Under the pieces are notes generated by a model. It did no database searches. It saw only the letters and a program-made list of their open reading frames with translations, and was not told the DNA's origin. Shown piece by piece: positions 7,352-14,466 of a stretch of DNA of 64,000 bases. A program made the translations under genes and the position numbers. The stretch covers positions 744,001-808,000 of the forward strand of contig NZ_CP029378.1 in assembly GCF_003268675.1 (NCBI RefSeq), written 5' to 3'. This DNA is from Streptomyces bacillaris (GTDB lineage Bacteria > Actinomycetota > Actinomycetes > Streptomycetales > Streptomycetaceae). Every line of letters starts with the position of its first letter. Position 1 is the stretch's first letter.

Positions 7352-9027
7352 GCGGTGTACCTGCCCCGTGTGTGGCCGTCCACCGCGGTGAGATGGGTGG
7401 TCGGCGGTGCGGTGATCGCGACCACCGCCAGATCGTCGTGGCCGCCGTCCCCCAGCCACTGGGCCGCCAGCATCCGGATGTGCTCCACCACGGCCTCGCC
7501 GGGCATGCCCGCGCACTCGGCCAGGGCGCGCTTCAGCCGTTCGTCGCCGAAGAGTTCACCGCCGAGCGGGCCGCCGCGCGCCTCGGTGATGCCGTCGGTG
7601 TAGAGCAGGCACGTCTCGCCGGGCAGCAGGACGGCCTCGACCGTACGGGCCGTCACCTGGTCCAGCGCCCCGACCAGGCTGCCGTGGGTGGGGATCTCCT
7701 CCACCCGGCCGTCGTTGCGCACCACGAGGGGCGCCGGGTGGCCGGCCGAGGTGAGGCGCAGGCGCACCTGGTTCCCGGCGCGCAGGACGGAGGCGAGGAC
7801 CAGGGTCGCGAAGCGGGTGTTGTCGGAGTTCAGCAGGGCCCCGTTGAGGAGTCGCAGCACCCGCTCGTGGTCGTCGGCCATCGGCGTCAGGGCCTGGAGC
7901 GTGTTGCGGATCTTGCCGGTGAGGACGGCGGCCTCCAGCCCCTTGCCGCAGACGTCCCCCAGCACCACCAGGGACGGGTCGGCGGCCGTGGGCCCGGGGT
8001 GGACGTCGTAGAAGTCGCCGCCCACCCGCTCGTGGGCGTTGGAGGGACGGTAGCCGCCCGCGAACTCCACGCCGTGCACCCGGTGGAGCCGGGGCGGCAG
8101 CAGATCGCGCATCAGCGTACGGGTGATGCTGTGCTGCTCCGCGTAGAGGCGGGCGGCCGACAGGGCGGCCCCGGCGCGGGCCGCGAAGAGCCGGGCGAAC
8201 GTCTCCTCGGTCTCGCTGAACTCCCCGCGCGTGTCCGTACGGAGCAGGATCAGGGCCCCGGCGGGCACCCCGTGGCCGGGCAGCGGGGTGACGACCACCG
8301 AGCCGACCGTCGTGGGGAGACCGTCGGGGACGACCCAGTCGGGCAGGGACATCGGGTCGATCCACCGGGACGGAACGGGCGGGAACCCCTTCAGCGCCTC
8401 GGCCAGGCCGGGCACGGTGGCGGGGTCGACCGTGACCTGCCCCTGGGTGACCTCCCCGCCCGCGACCGCCCGGGTGACGGGCAGCCGGCGGCCCGACGCC
8501 GGAGCCACGACGACGGCCGCGTCCGCGAAGAACCCGGCGGCCAGCTTGGCGGTCGCGGCCATGCACCGCTCGGCGTTGAGCGAGGAGAGCAGCGTGCTGG
8601 ACGCCTCGGCGAGGAAGGCGGTGCGCTCGCGTTCGGCGGTCAGGGCCTCCTCGGCGGCGTACCGGGCGGTCTGGTCGACCAGCCACCACACCACCTCACC
8701 GTTCGCGCGCCGGGTCGGATGGGCCTCGAAGCGGCGGCCCCGGTACTCCCCCGCGACGGCGGGCCGCCGCGTACCGCCCTGGTGGACCGCGTCGGCGGCC
8801 ACCTTCGCCGTGGCCCCGGCCAGCCAGGAGAGGCCGTCGGGCAGCGGGGCACCCTCCGCCACGCCCGGGAGCAGCTCCATGTCCCCGTCGGTCCGGACGG
8901 CCGTGCCGGTCGGATCGACGGTGATCATCGCGCACGGAGGGCAGCCCCAGTCGGCCGGAGCGAACCGCTCCTTCGTGGGGGTGCCGCCCTTCGCGGTCGT
9001 GCCGGTCTCTGCCTTGGGTGAAGCCAT
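7348..9027 (-). CDS. PAS-GAF-SpoIIE (PP2C-type) serine phosphatase
   Basis: This 559-residue protein has a PAS-like segment at ~25-130 (ending RRANGEVVWWLVDQTARY), a GAF domain at ~145-305, and a SpoIIE/PP2C phosphatase domain at ~330-555. The metal-binding acidic motifs are visible as VGGDFYDVH, LGDVCGKGLEAA, YTDGITEARGG and GHDDLAVV. Such RsbU-like enzymes dephosphorylate STAS antagonists. A C-P-P-C pair near residue 30 (WGCPPCA) is an unusual extra that could respond to redox or metal. The start at 9027 (MASPKAETG) is preferred; an in-frame GTG at 9060 is possible and neither has a strong ribosome site. It is the first gene of the three-gene overlapping operon with the B12 sensor and STAS protein. 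Confidence 0.9.
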   Translation of the reverse strand: MASPKAETGTTAKGGTPTKERFAPADWGCPPCAMITVDPTGTAVRTDGDMELLPGVAEGAPLPDGLSWLAGATAKVAADAVHQGGTRRPAVAGEYRGRRFEAHPTRRANGEVVWWLVDQTARYAAEEALTAERERTAFLAEASSTLLSSLNAERCMAATAKLAAGFFADAAVVVAPASGRRLPVTRAVAGGEVTQGQVTVDPATVPGLAEALKGFPPVPSRWIDPMSLPDWVVPDGLPTTVGSVVVTPLPGHGVPAGALILLRTDTRGEFSETEETFARLFAARAGAALSAARLYAEQHSITRTLMRDLLPPRLHRVHGVEFAGGYRPSNAHERVGGDFYDVHPGPTAADPSLVVLGDVCGKGLEAAVLTGKIRNTLQALTPMADDHERVLRLLNGALLNSDNTRFATLVLASVLRAGNQVRLRLTSAGHPAPLVVRNDGRVEEIPTHGSLVGALDQVTARTVEAVLLPGETCLLYTDGITEARGGPLGGELFGDERLKRALAECAGMPGEAVVEHIRMLAAQWLGDGGHDDLAVVAITAPPTTHLTAVDGHTRGRYTA

Positions 9028-9219
9028 GAGGGGGGACCCGCCTGCGGCGAGTCGCACCACCTTCCGGTCGGACGAATTGTTTCCCTAGGGCAAACATCTC
9101 GAAGGGTGCCCGAAATAGCAACCCGATCCCGCACGCGTCCACCGTGCGGGTCACCTGTGGCACAGGACGGTCACTTCACCCTTTCGAGGCCTTTTCGAGG
9201 TCTTCACATGGCGAGGTCC

Positions 9220-10554
9220 TCAGGGGGCGGGGCTCTCACAGGGCGGGGTGGTGGCGCCGTCTCCTCCGGTCCCGCTCCCGGGGTCGGCGCTGGGACAGTC
9301 GGGGGTGGTGGGAGCCGTGGGACCGGTGGGGCTGGGGTCGGTGTTCGGGCCGGGGTCCGGGTCCGGGTCCGTGGGGGTGGGCGTGGGCGTCGGGGTGGGG
9401 TCGGGGCCCGGGTCGGTGGGACCGGGGTCGGTGGGGGTGGGGGTCGGGCCGGGGTCGGTGGGACCGGGGGTCGGGTCCGTGGGGGTCGGCGTGGGGCCCG
9501 GGTCCGTCGGGTCGGGGCCGGGGGTCGGGTCGGTCGGGGTGGGGGTCGGGCTCGGTGAGCCGGGACCGGTGGGCGTGGGGGTGGGCTTGGGCGTCGGCGG
9601 GCGGGTCGGCTGCGGGCCGATGACGATGCCTCCGCCGCCGCCCGTGCCCGGCGGACCGGCCGGGGTGCCGGAGCCGACCGGCGCCTTGGGGCGGTTCACC
9701 CCGCCCGGCCCCGGGCTGACGGGCAGCACCCCCTGGCCGTCCGCGACCGGGTGGGCGCCCTCGCGGTAGAACTCCAGCCAGGACAGCACCGTACGGAGAT
9801 AGGCGCCGGAGCGGTTGTAGCTGAGGATCGCCCGGTCCAGGTCGGCCCGGACCGTCAGGTCACGGCCGCCCGCACAGAGGTAGTGCCCGGCGGCGAGGGC
9901 CGCGTCGTAGATGTTGTTCGGGTCCTTGCGGCCGTCGCCGTTGCCGTCCTTGGCCCAGTTGACCCAGGTGGACGGGATGAACTGCATGGGCCCGACGGCC
10001 CGGTCGTACGTCCGGTCGCCGTCGTACACCCCGTTGTCGGTGTCCCGGATCAGCGCGAAGCCCACCCCGTCGAGCGCGGGCCCCAGGATCGGGGTCAGGG
10101 TGGTGCCGTGCGCGTCGACCCTGCCGCCCGACGCCTGCCCGGACTCGACCTTGCCGATCGCCGCGAGCAGTTGCCACGGCAGCCCGCAGCCGGGGGCGGT
10201 GCGGAGCAGGGACCGCTCGGCCTTGCGGTAGGCGGCGAGTACGGTCGCGGGGATTCCGGCCTCGGAGCGGAAGGGCGCCACGATCGGCGGCGACGGTGTC
10301 TCCCCGGCCTTGGGCGGCTTGAGCGGGGCCGGGGGCTCCGGACTCACCAGCGGTGGCAGCTCGGTGTGGTACGAGTCGTCGCCCGGCACCTCGCTCCACA
10401 CCACGTCGTCCGTGCCCGGGGCGGCCCGCCCCTCGCGCGAGGCCGCCACAGCGTCCACGAAGTCGGGCGCCTGGGACGCGGTGAGCGCGGCCATGGCGGC
10501 CACCGCCGTGACCGTGCCGGTGAGCTGACGGCGTACCGTGCCGTTGAACCTCAT
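9220..10554 (-). CDS. Secreted lytic transglycosylase-like protein with Pro/Thr-rich tail
   Basis: This 444-residue protein begins with a Sec-type signal sequence (RRQLTGTVTAVAAMAALTASQA). A soluble-lytic-transglycosylase-like domain spans ~100-265: the likely catalytic Glu is E137 in AIGKVESGQ, followed by AVGPMQFIPSTW, a calcium-loop-like DGNGDGRKDPNN, and ILSYNRSGAY. These enzymes cleave the glycan strands of peptidoglycan. From about residue 315 to 415 the chain is an irregular PTPTPTDPGPTDPGP repeat, probably a wall-spanning or extended linker, then two cysteines (C420, C439) near the end. Its 5' leader carries GAGAGGGGA before the ATG. It sits between the signalling operon and the mce operon on the same strand, but with clear gaps to both. 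Confidence 0.88.
   Translation of the reverse strand: MRFNGTVRRQLTGTVTAVAAMAALTASQAPDFVDAVAASREGRAAPGTDDVVWSEVPGDDSYHTELPPLVSPEPPAPLKPPKAGETPSPPIVAPFRSEAGIPATVLAAYRKAERSLLRTAPGCGLPWQLLAAIGKVESGQASGGRVDAHGTTLTPILGPALDGVGFALIRDTDNGVYDGDRTYDRAVGPMQFIPSTWVNWAKDGNGDGRKDPNNIYDAALAAGHYLCAGGRDLTVRADLDRAILSYNRSGAYLRTVLSWLEFYREGAHPVADGQGVLPVSPGPGGVNRPKAPVGSGTPAGPPGTGGGGGIVIGPQPTRPPTPKPTPTPTGPGSPSPTPTPTDPTPGPDPTDPGPTPTPTDPTPGPTDPGPTPTPTDPGPTDPGPDPTPTPTPTPTDPDPDPGPNTDPSPTGPTAPTTPDCPSADPGSGTGGDGATTPPCESPAP
9310..9612 (-). repeat. Pro/Thr/Asp/Gly coding repeat, G-rich on the + strand
   Basis: About 300 bp made of imperfect copies of GGGGTCGGGGTCGGTGGGA-like units on the + strand encode the PTPTPTDPGP-type tail of the transglycosylase. 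Long runs of G on one strand make this a slippage-prone segment that could form G-quadruplexes on the non-template strand. Unit length is irregular (9-18 nt), so copy number is not well defined. Confidence 0.7.
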
Positions 10555-10573
10555 GACGGGTCCCCTCTCCCCG

Positions 10574-10614
10574 GTGATCCGGGCTCTCTCCCGGCTCTCC
10601 GGGCTCTCGCGGTT
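10574..10614. repeat. Short degenerate CCGGGCTCTC repeats upstream of the transglycosylase
   Basis: Three imperfect copies of a CCGGGCTCTC/CCCGGCTCTC unit lie between the end of the mce operon and the start of the transglycosylase gene. No gene fits here. They could pair into weak stems, but I see no clear terminator. Confidence 0.4.
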
Positions 10615-10655
10615 GCCCGGGCGTGGCGGCTGTCCGGGCCTGGTGGTCCAGCGGT

Positions 10656-11417
10656 TCAGCGGGTGAACGTGTCGATGGCGGCGATCCGCCAGGTGTCGCC
10701 CCGGCGGACGGCGTCCACGGCGAACATGGCCGCCGCGTAGGTGGTCTCCTCGTCCTTGCCGGTACGGGTGTTGCTCTGGTCCGCGAAGATCAGCAGCCGG
10801 GCGCGGTCGCCGTCCAGGTACTCCACGCCGCTCGCGGTGACGGTGGTGGTGAGGACCAGCTTCTGCTTCTCCCCCTGCTCCCGGACCTCGGCCAGCATGT
10901 CCTTGTGCTGCTGCACCGCCCGGCCGGTGAGGTGGGTCTCGGCCGCCCGGTCCGCGCGGGCGGGCGAGGCGTAGTCGTACGAGAACACGGCCCCGACCGC
11001 CTCCCCGATCCGGCCCTTCACCTCGCTGGTGCGGGCGATGTCGGTGAGCGCGGTGTTCTGCCGCGCGGGCTCGTCGCGCAGGGCGGCGGCCGAGCCGAAG
11101 GCCCAGGCGGCGAAGGCTCCGAGGAGGACGGTGAGGGCGCAGAGGAGGGCGGGGAGGGTGGTGGTGCGGGGGCGGCGGGTGGTGCGGCGGGGCGGGGCGG
11201 GCTCCGCCTCGGCCTCGGCCTCTGTCCCTGCCTCCGTCTCTGTCTCTGGTTCGGGCTCGGGCTCGGGCTGTGCCTTCGCGTCCGCCTCTGTCTCCGGTTC
11301 CGGTTCTGCCGCCGTCTCCTCGGTGGGTTTCGTGAGGAGTTCGGTTGCCGGGCCGGTGCGCGTCGGCGAAGTCGCCAGTCTGCGGCGGCGGTTGACGAGG
11401 TGACGGGTCGTCGACAT
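10656..11417 (-). CDS. Mce-associated membrane protein (last of the mce operon)
   Basis: This 253-residue protein has a cytoplasmic N-terminal region rich in Glu/Pro/Thr (about 30-80, PEPEPETETEAGTEAEAE), one transmembrane helix at ~90-110 (LPALLCALTVLLGAFAAWAF), and an extracytoplasmic domain with a coiled stretch and a VirB8/NTF2-like ending (YAAAMFAVDAVRRGDTWRIAAID). That is the pattern of Mas (Mce-associated) proteins, thought to assist or stabilise Mce complexes in the envelope. It resembles the paralogue at 12033-12665 (same F-S-Y and Q-Q-H/Y-K/A signatures). A 64-bp gap separates it from the preceding Mas gene, so it may be less tightly coupled than the others. Confidence 0.8.
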   Translation of the reverse strand: MSTTRHLVNRRRRLATSPTRTGPATELLTKPTEETAAEPEPETEADAKAQPEPEPEPETETEAGTEAEAEAEPAPPRRTTRRPRTTTLPALLCALTVLLGAFAAWAFGSAAALRDEPARQNTALTDIARTSEVKGRIGEAVGAVFSYDYASPARADRAAETHLTGRAVQQHKDMLAEVREQGEKQKLVLTTTVTASGVEYLDGDRARLLIFADQSNTRTGKDEETTYAAAMFAVDAVRRGDTWRIAAIDTFTR

Positions 11418-11481
11418 GGGTGGTCCTCTCGGGTACGGAGGTGGGGCGGCGAGCGGTTACGGGCGAGGCGAGGCGCGGGGG

Positions 11482-12012
11482 TCAGCCGGCCGTGGAGCCG
11501 ACGGGCGCCTGGCCGAGCGCGCTGAGCTTCCACCCCTCCGGGGTCCGGGTGAGGGTGCCGAGCATCCGGCTCTCCTTCACCGCCGGGTCGCCCTTGGGCG
11601 CGGTGACGGTGACCCGGAGCGCCACCATCACCCCGGCCCGGCCCGCCCGTTCGTCGAGTTCGGTCACCGCGCCGGAGAGCACCTTCGCGGTGCTGACCGT
11701 CTTCGCCGCCTCGATCTGCTTCGCGAACGCGTCCCGCCCTTCGACGAGTTGGCGGTGGAGATCGCCGGTGGTCGACTCCTCCCAGCTGTCGAGCCCCTTC
11801 TCCAGGGTGCGATGGTCCAGGGTGTTCATGTTCTGGACCGCCTGCTCGCCCGCCGCCAGCGCCGCGTCGCGCGCCTGCGCGTAGGAGGCCGCGTCGTCGT
11901 GGGCGGCGTCGTACCGCTCCCAGCCGCCCCAGCCCGCCGCCGCTGCCGCGACGACCACGAGGGCCGTCGCCGCGATCACGAGGGGGTTCCTCGTCGTTAC
12001 TGCCCGTGCCAT
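11482..12012 (-). CDS. Mce-associated membrane protein
   Basis: This is a 176-residue protein with a single N-terminal transmembrane anchor (NPLVIAATALVVVAAAAAGW) followed by an extracytoplasmic domain. Signatures DAALAAGEQAVQNMNTLDH and GLDSWEESTTGDLHRQL are shared with the paralogue at 12662-13201 (DAALAEGRRHMATLNSLD, GLRAWREASTGPLHDQL), so the operon holds two pairs of related Mas proteins. The ATG at 12012 (MARAVTTR) has AGGGGAG about 9 nt upstream; an in-frame ATG 24 nt earlier would overlap the previous gene by 4 nt and cannot be excluded. It likely supports the Mce transporter assembled from the upstream genes. Confidence 0.82.
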   Translation of the reverse strand: MARAVTTRNPLVIAATALVVVAAAAAGWGGWERYDAAHDDAASYAQARDAALAAGEQAVQNMNTLDHRTLEKGLDSWEESTTGDLHRQLVEGRDAFAKQIEAAKTVSTAKVLSGAVTELDERAGRAGVMVALRVTVTAPKGDPAVKESRMLGTLTRTPEGWKLSALGQAPVGSTAG

Positions 12013-12032
12013 GCGCTGTCTCTCCCCTGCCC

Positions 12033-12665
12033 TCATATGGAGCTGATCTCGACGATCCGCCAGTGCCCGTCCCGCAGTTCGGCGGTGACGGAGAGCTGGG
12101 CGGATGCGGTGGTGGCCGGCCGGCCCCGGCGTTCGTAGACCTGGTCGAGGAAGACCAGGAGGTGGGCACCGGTGCCGGAGAGCCGGGTGACCCCGGCCCG
12201 TACGACATGGGTGGTGAGCGTCAGCTTCTGGTCGGTCGCCTGCTTCTCGACCTGACCGAAGAGTGCGGCGTACTGCTGTAGTGCCTTGCCCGCCAGAACC
12301 TGTTGGGCTGCCTCCTTGGCGAGGCCGGTGGCGTCGGGGCCGTACGAGAAGATCCGGCCGAGCGCGTTGCTGACGTCGCCGGTGACCCGGGTGGTGGCCT
12401 CGGTGTCCGTGAGGGCGAGGTTGGCGGTGGCCGGGGTGTCGCGCAGCTGCTGCCCCGCCGCGAAGAGGTAGCCGCCGGTGGCGAGGAGGGCGAGCGCGAC
12501 GACGGCGCCGAGGAGGCGCGGCCACCGGGGGCGGCGGCCGGGCCCTTCGGCGGTGCCGTCCGAGCAATCAGGGTTGCTCTCCGGGTCGTCGGGGCGGTCC
12601 CACTCACTGTCGTTGTCGACGCGGTCTTCAACCGCCTTGCTCTCCAGCATGGTTCGCTCGCTCAT
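12033..12665 (-). CDS. Mce-associated membrane protein
   Basis: This is a 210-residue protein. A charged cytoplasmic N-terminus (~1-50, ending GPGRRPRWPR) precedes one transmembrane helix (LLGAVVALALLATGGYLF) and an extracytoplasmic region with ANLALTDTEATTRV, RIFSYGPDATGLA and ALQQYAALFGQVEKQ, ending in an NTF2/VirB8-like strand set (AELRDGHWRIVEISSI). The gene's ATG overlaps the upstream stop by 4 nt. The start at 12665 (MSERTMLES) was chosen because it gives that overlap and excludes an unlikely Arg/Pro-rich extension. Like the other three Mas proteins it should sit beside the Mce hexamer, though direct function is not shown by sequence. Confidence 0.82.
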   Translation of the reverse strand: MSERTMLESKAVEDRVDNDSEWDRPDDPESNPDCSDGTAEGPGRRPRWPRLLGAVVALALLATGGYLFAAGQQLRDTPATANLALTDTEATTRVTGDVSNALGRIFSYGPDATGLAKEAAQQVLAGKALQQYAALFGQVEKQATDQKLTLTTHVVRAGVTRLSGTGAHLLVFLDQVYERRGRPATTASAQLSVTAELRDGHWRIVEISSI

Positions 12666-13201
12666 CCGCCCTCTCCCGCCGCCATCGCCGTGAGCGCCTT
12701 GACCTTCCAGCCGTCGCCGGTACGGGCGAGCGTGGCGGTGAAGCGCTTGCGCTGGGTGCCGGGGGCGCCCGTGCGCGGGGTGACCTCGACGTCCACGGTG
12801 GCGATCAGCTCCGCCGTGCCGGTGCGGTCGTCCAGGGCGGTGAGCGCGGCCGAGGTGACCTTGGCCTCGGCGGTGTCGCCCGCCGCCGTGAGCGTCTTGG
12901 CGTCGGCGTCCGAACTCCGCTTCAGCTGGTCGTGGAGCGGTCCGGTGGAGGCCTCGCGCCAGGCCCGCAGGCCGGTGGAGACCCCGGCCGCGTCCTTGCC
13001 GTCCAGGCTGTTCAGCGTGGCCATGTGCCGTCTGCCCTCGGCCAGGGCCGCGTCGCGGGCCTTGGCGTAGGCGAGGGTGCGGTCGCCGCGCGCCTGGGCG
13101 TACGACCAGGTGCCGAGCCCGCAGACGAGGGCGGCGGCCAGCAGGACGGCCCAGCCACCGAGCAGCCGGGGGCGCGTACCCGTTTTCGTACGGAGCCTCA
13201 T
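12662..13201 (-). CDS. Mce-associated membrane protein
   Basis: This is a 179-residue protein with one N-terminal transmembrane helix (LLGGWAVLLAAALVCGLGTW) and an extracytoplasmic domain of the Mas type (AYAKARDAALAEGRRH, ATLARTGDGWKVKALT). Its ATG overlaps the stop of the last mce gene by 4 nt and its stop overlaps the next Mas gene, so translation is coupled on both sides. It is the closest relative in the window of the protein at 11482-12012. Mas proteins are a constant companion of actinobacterial mce operons. Confidence 0.82.
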   Translation of the reverse strand: MRLRTKTGTRPRLLGGWAVLLAAALVCGLGTWSYAQARGDRTLAYAKARDAALAEGRRHMATLNSLDGKDAAGVSTGLRAWREASTGPLHDQLKRSSDADAKTLTAAGDTAEAKVTSAALTALDDRTGTAELIATVDVEVTPRTGAPGTQRKRFTATLARTGDGWKVKALTAMAAGEGG

Positions 13202-14466
13202 GAGCCGCCTCCCAGGCCGAGCAGCCCGGCCATCCCCGGGGCGGGCGGCGCGGTCCGCGGCTCGGTGCCGAGCGCTCCGGGCAGCCGGTCCTTCGCCCCC
13301 GTACCGCCACCGTCGCCCAGCAGCATCGAGCCGGGCTTGGCGGGGGCCGGGACCGGGCCGCCCTTCGGGGCGTTGGCGCTGCCCCGGACGTTGATGCCGG
13401 TGCCGGGCGAGGAGGCGCACCGCGCCTGGGCGTTGAGGGCGGGCGCGGGTGAGGTGTCCAGCCCGTTGCGGTACTTCGTCGCCCCGTATCCGGCGGTGCA
13501 GGGCAGCGGTTCGAAGAAGGTGACCGACATCCCGAACCGGGCACCGTCCCCGTCGACCGCGCTCGCTCCGGCCGCGACCACCGCCGGGAGCTTCACCAGC
13601 AGCTCTTCCAGGCCGCGTTGGCGGGTGACGGCTACCTCCGAGGTGGTGAGCAGGTTGGCGACGACGACTCCGAAGGCGGGGTCGAGGTCGCGCAGGAGGC
13701 CGCTGATCTGTACGGCGGCGTCCGGGGTCGTCGCGATCAGCCGCCGCAGGTCGCCGTCGGACGACTTGAGTTCGGCGGCCAGCTCCTTGGCGCCCGAGGC
13801 GAACCCCTTGAGCGCCGCGCCCTGTTCGGCCTGGGTACGCAGCACGGTCTCGCCGTCGGCCATCAGCCGGGTGGTGACCGGCAGCGCCTTGTCGGCCGCG
13901 TCGATGAACTCGCTCCCGCTGTCCAGCAGCACCTGGAGGTCGTCGCCGCGCCCCTCGAAGGCGGTGCCGAACTCCTCGACGACCGTGCGCAGATGCTCCA
14001 GGTCCACCGAGCCCGCGAAGTCGTTGACGCTGGTGAGGACTTCGGTGGGCGGGGCGGGGAGCGTGGTGTCGGCCGCGTCGATCACCGAACCGTGACCCAG
14101 GTAGGGGCCGTCGGAGCGGGTGGGGCGCAGGTCGACGTACTGCTCACCGACCGCCGATAGGTTGGCGACGACGGCCCGCAGGCTGTCCGGGATGGGCGGG
14201 GCGTCCTTCTCGATCCGCAGTTCGGCCTCCACGCCGTCGTCGGTCAGCTCGATGGGACCGACGCGGCCCACCGAGACGCCCCGGTAGGTGACGTTGGAGT
14301 GGGTGTAGAGGCCGCCGGTCTGCGGGAGCTGGACCGTGACGGTGTAGTAGCTGCGCAGCCCGACGTAGTGGCCGAGCCCGGCGTACCGGACGCCCAGATA
14401 GCCGAGGACCAGTACGGCGATGACGAGGAAGGCGATGTTCTTGAGCCGGATGGCGGGTGTGATCAC
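13198..14466 (-). CDS. MCE family protein, sixth of six (MceF position)
   Basis: This 422-residue protein has an N-terminal membrane anchor (NIAFLVIAVLVLGYLGVRYA), an MlaD/MCE beta-barrel domain at ~40-120 (LPQTGGLYTHSNVTYRGVSVGRVGPIEL), then a long helical region (~130-310) of heptad-like pattern that forms the needle or tunnel in Mce assemblies, and a low-complexity Gly/Pro-rich end. Six such chains are expected to form a heterohexamer carrying lipids or sterols between outer layers and the YrbE permease. ATGA overlaps exist with both neighbours. Confidence 0.9.
   Translation of the reverse strand: MITPAIRLKNIAFLVIAVLVLGYLGVRYAGLGHYVGLRSYYTVTVQLPQTGGLYTHSNVTYRGVSVGRVGPIELTDDGVEAELRIEKDAPPIPDSLRAVVANLSAVGEQYVDLRPTRSDGPYLGHGSVIDAADTTLPAPPTEVLTSVNDFAGSVDLEHLRTVVEEFGTAFEGRGDDLQVLLDSGSEFIDAADKALPVTTRLMADGETVLRTQAEQGAALKGFASGAKELAAELKSSDGDLRRLIATTPDAAVQISGLLRDLDPAFGVVVANLLTTSEVAVTRQRGLEELLVKLPAVVAAGASAVDGDGARFGMSVTFFEPLPCTAGYGATKYRNGLDTSPAPALNAQARCASSPGTGINVRGSANAPKGGPVPAPAKPGSMLLGDGGGTGAKDRLPGALGTEPRTAPPAPGMAGLLGLGGGS

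Noticed and set aside
9310..9612. Possible CRISPR array
   Set aside because: The repeats are irregular, without conserved direct repeats and spacers; they encode a protein tail.
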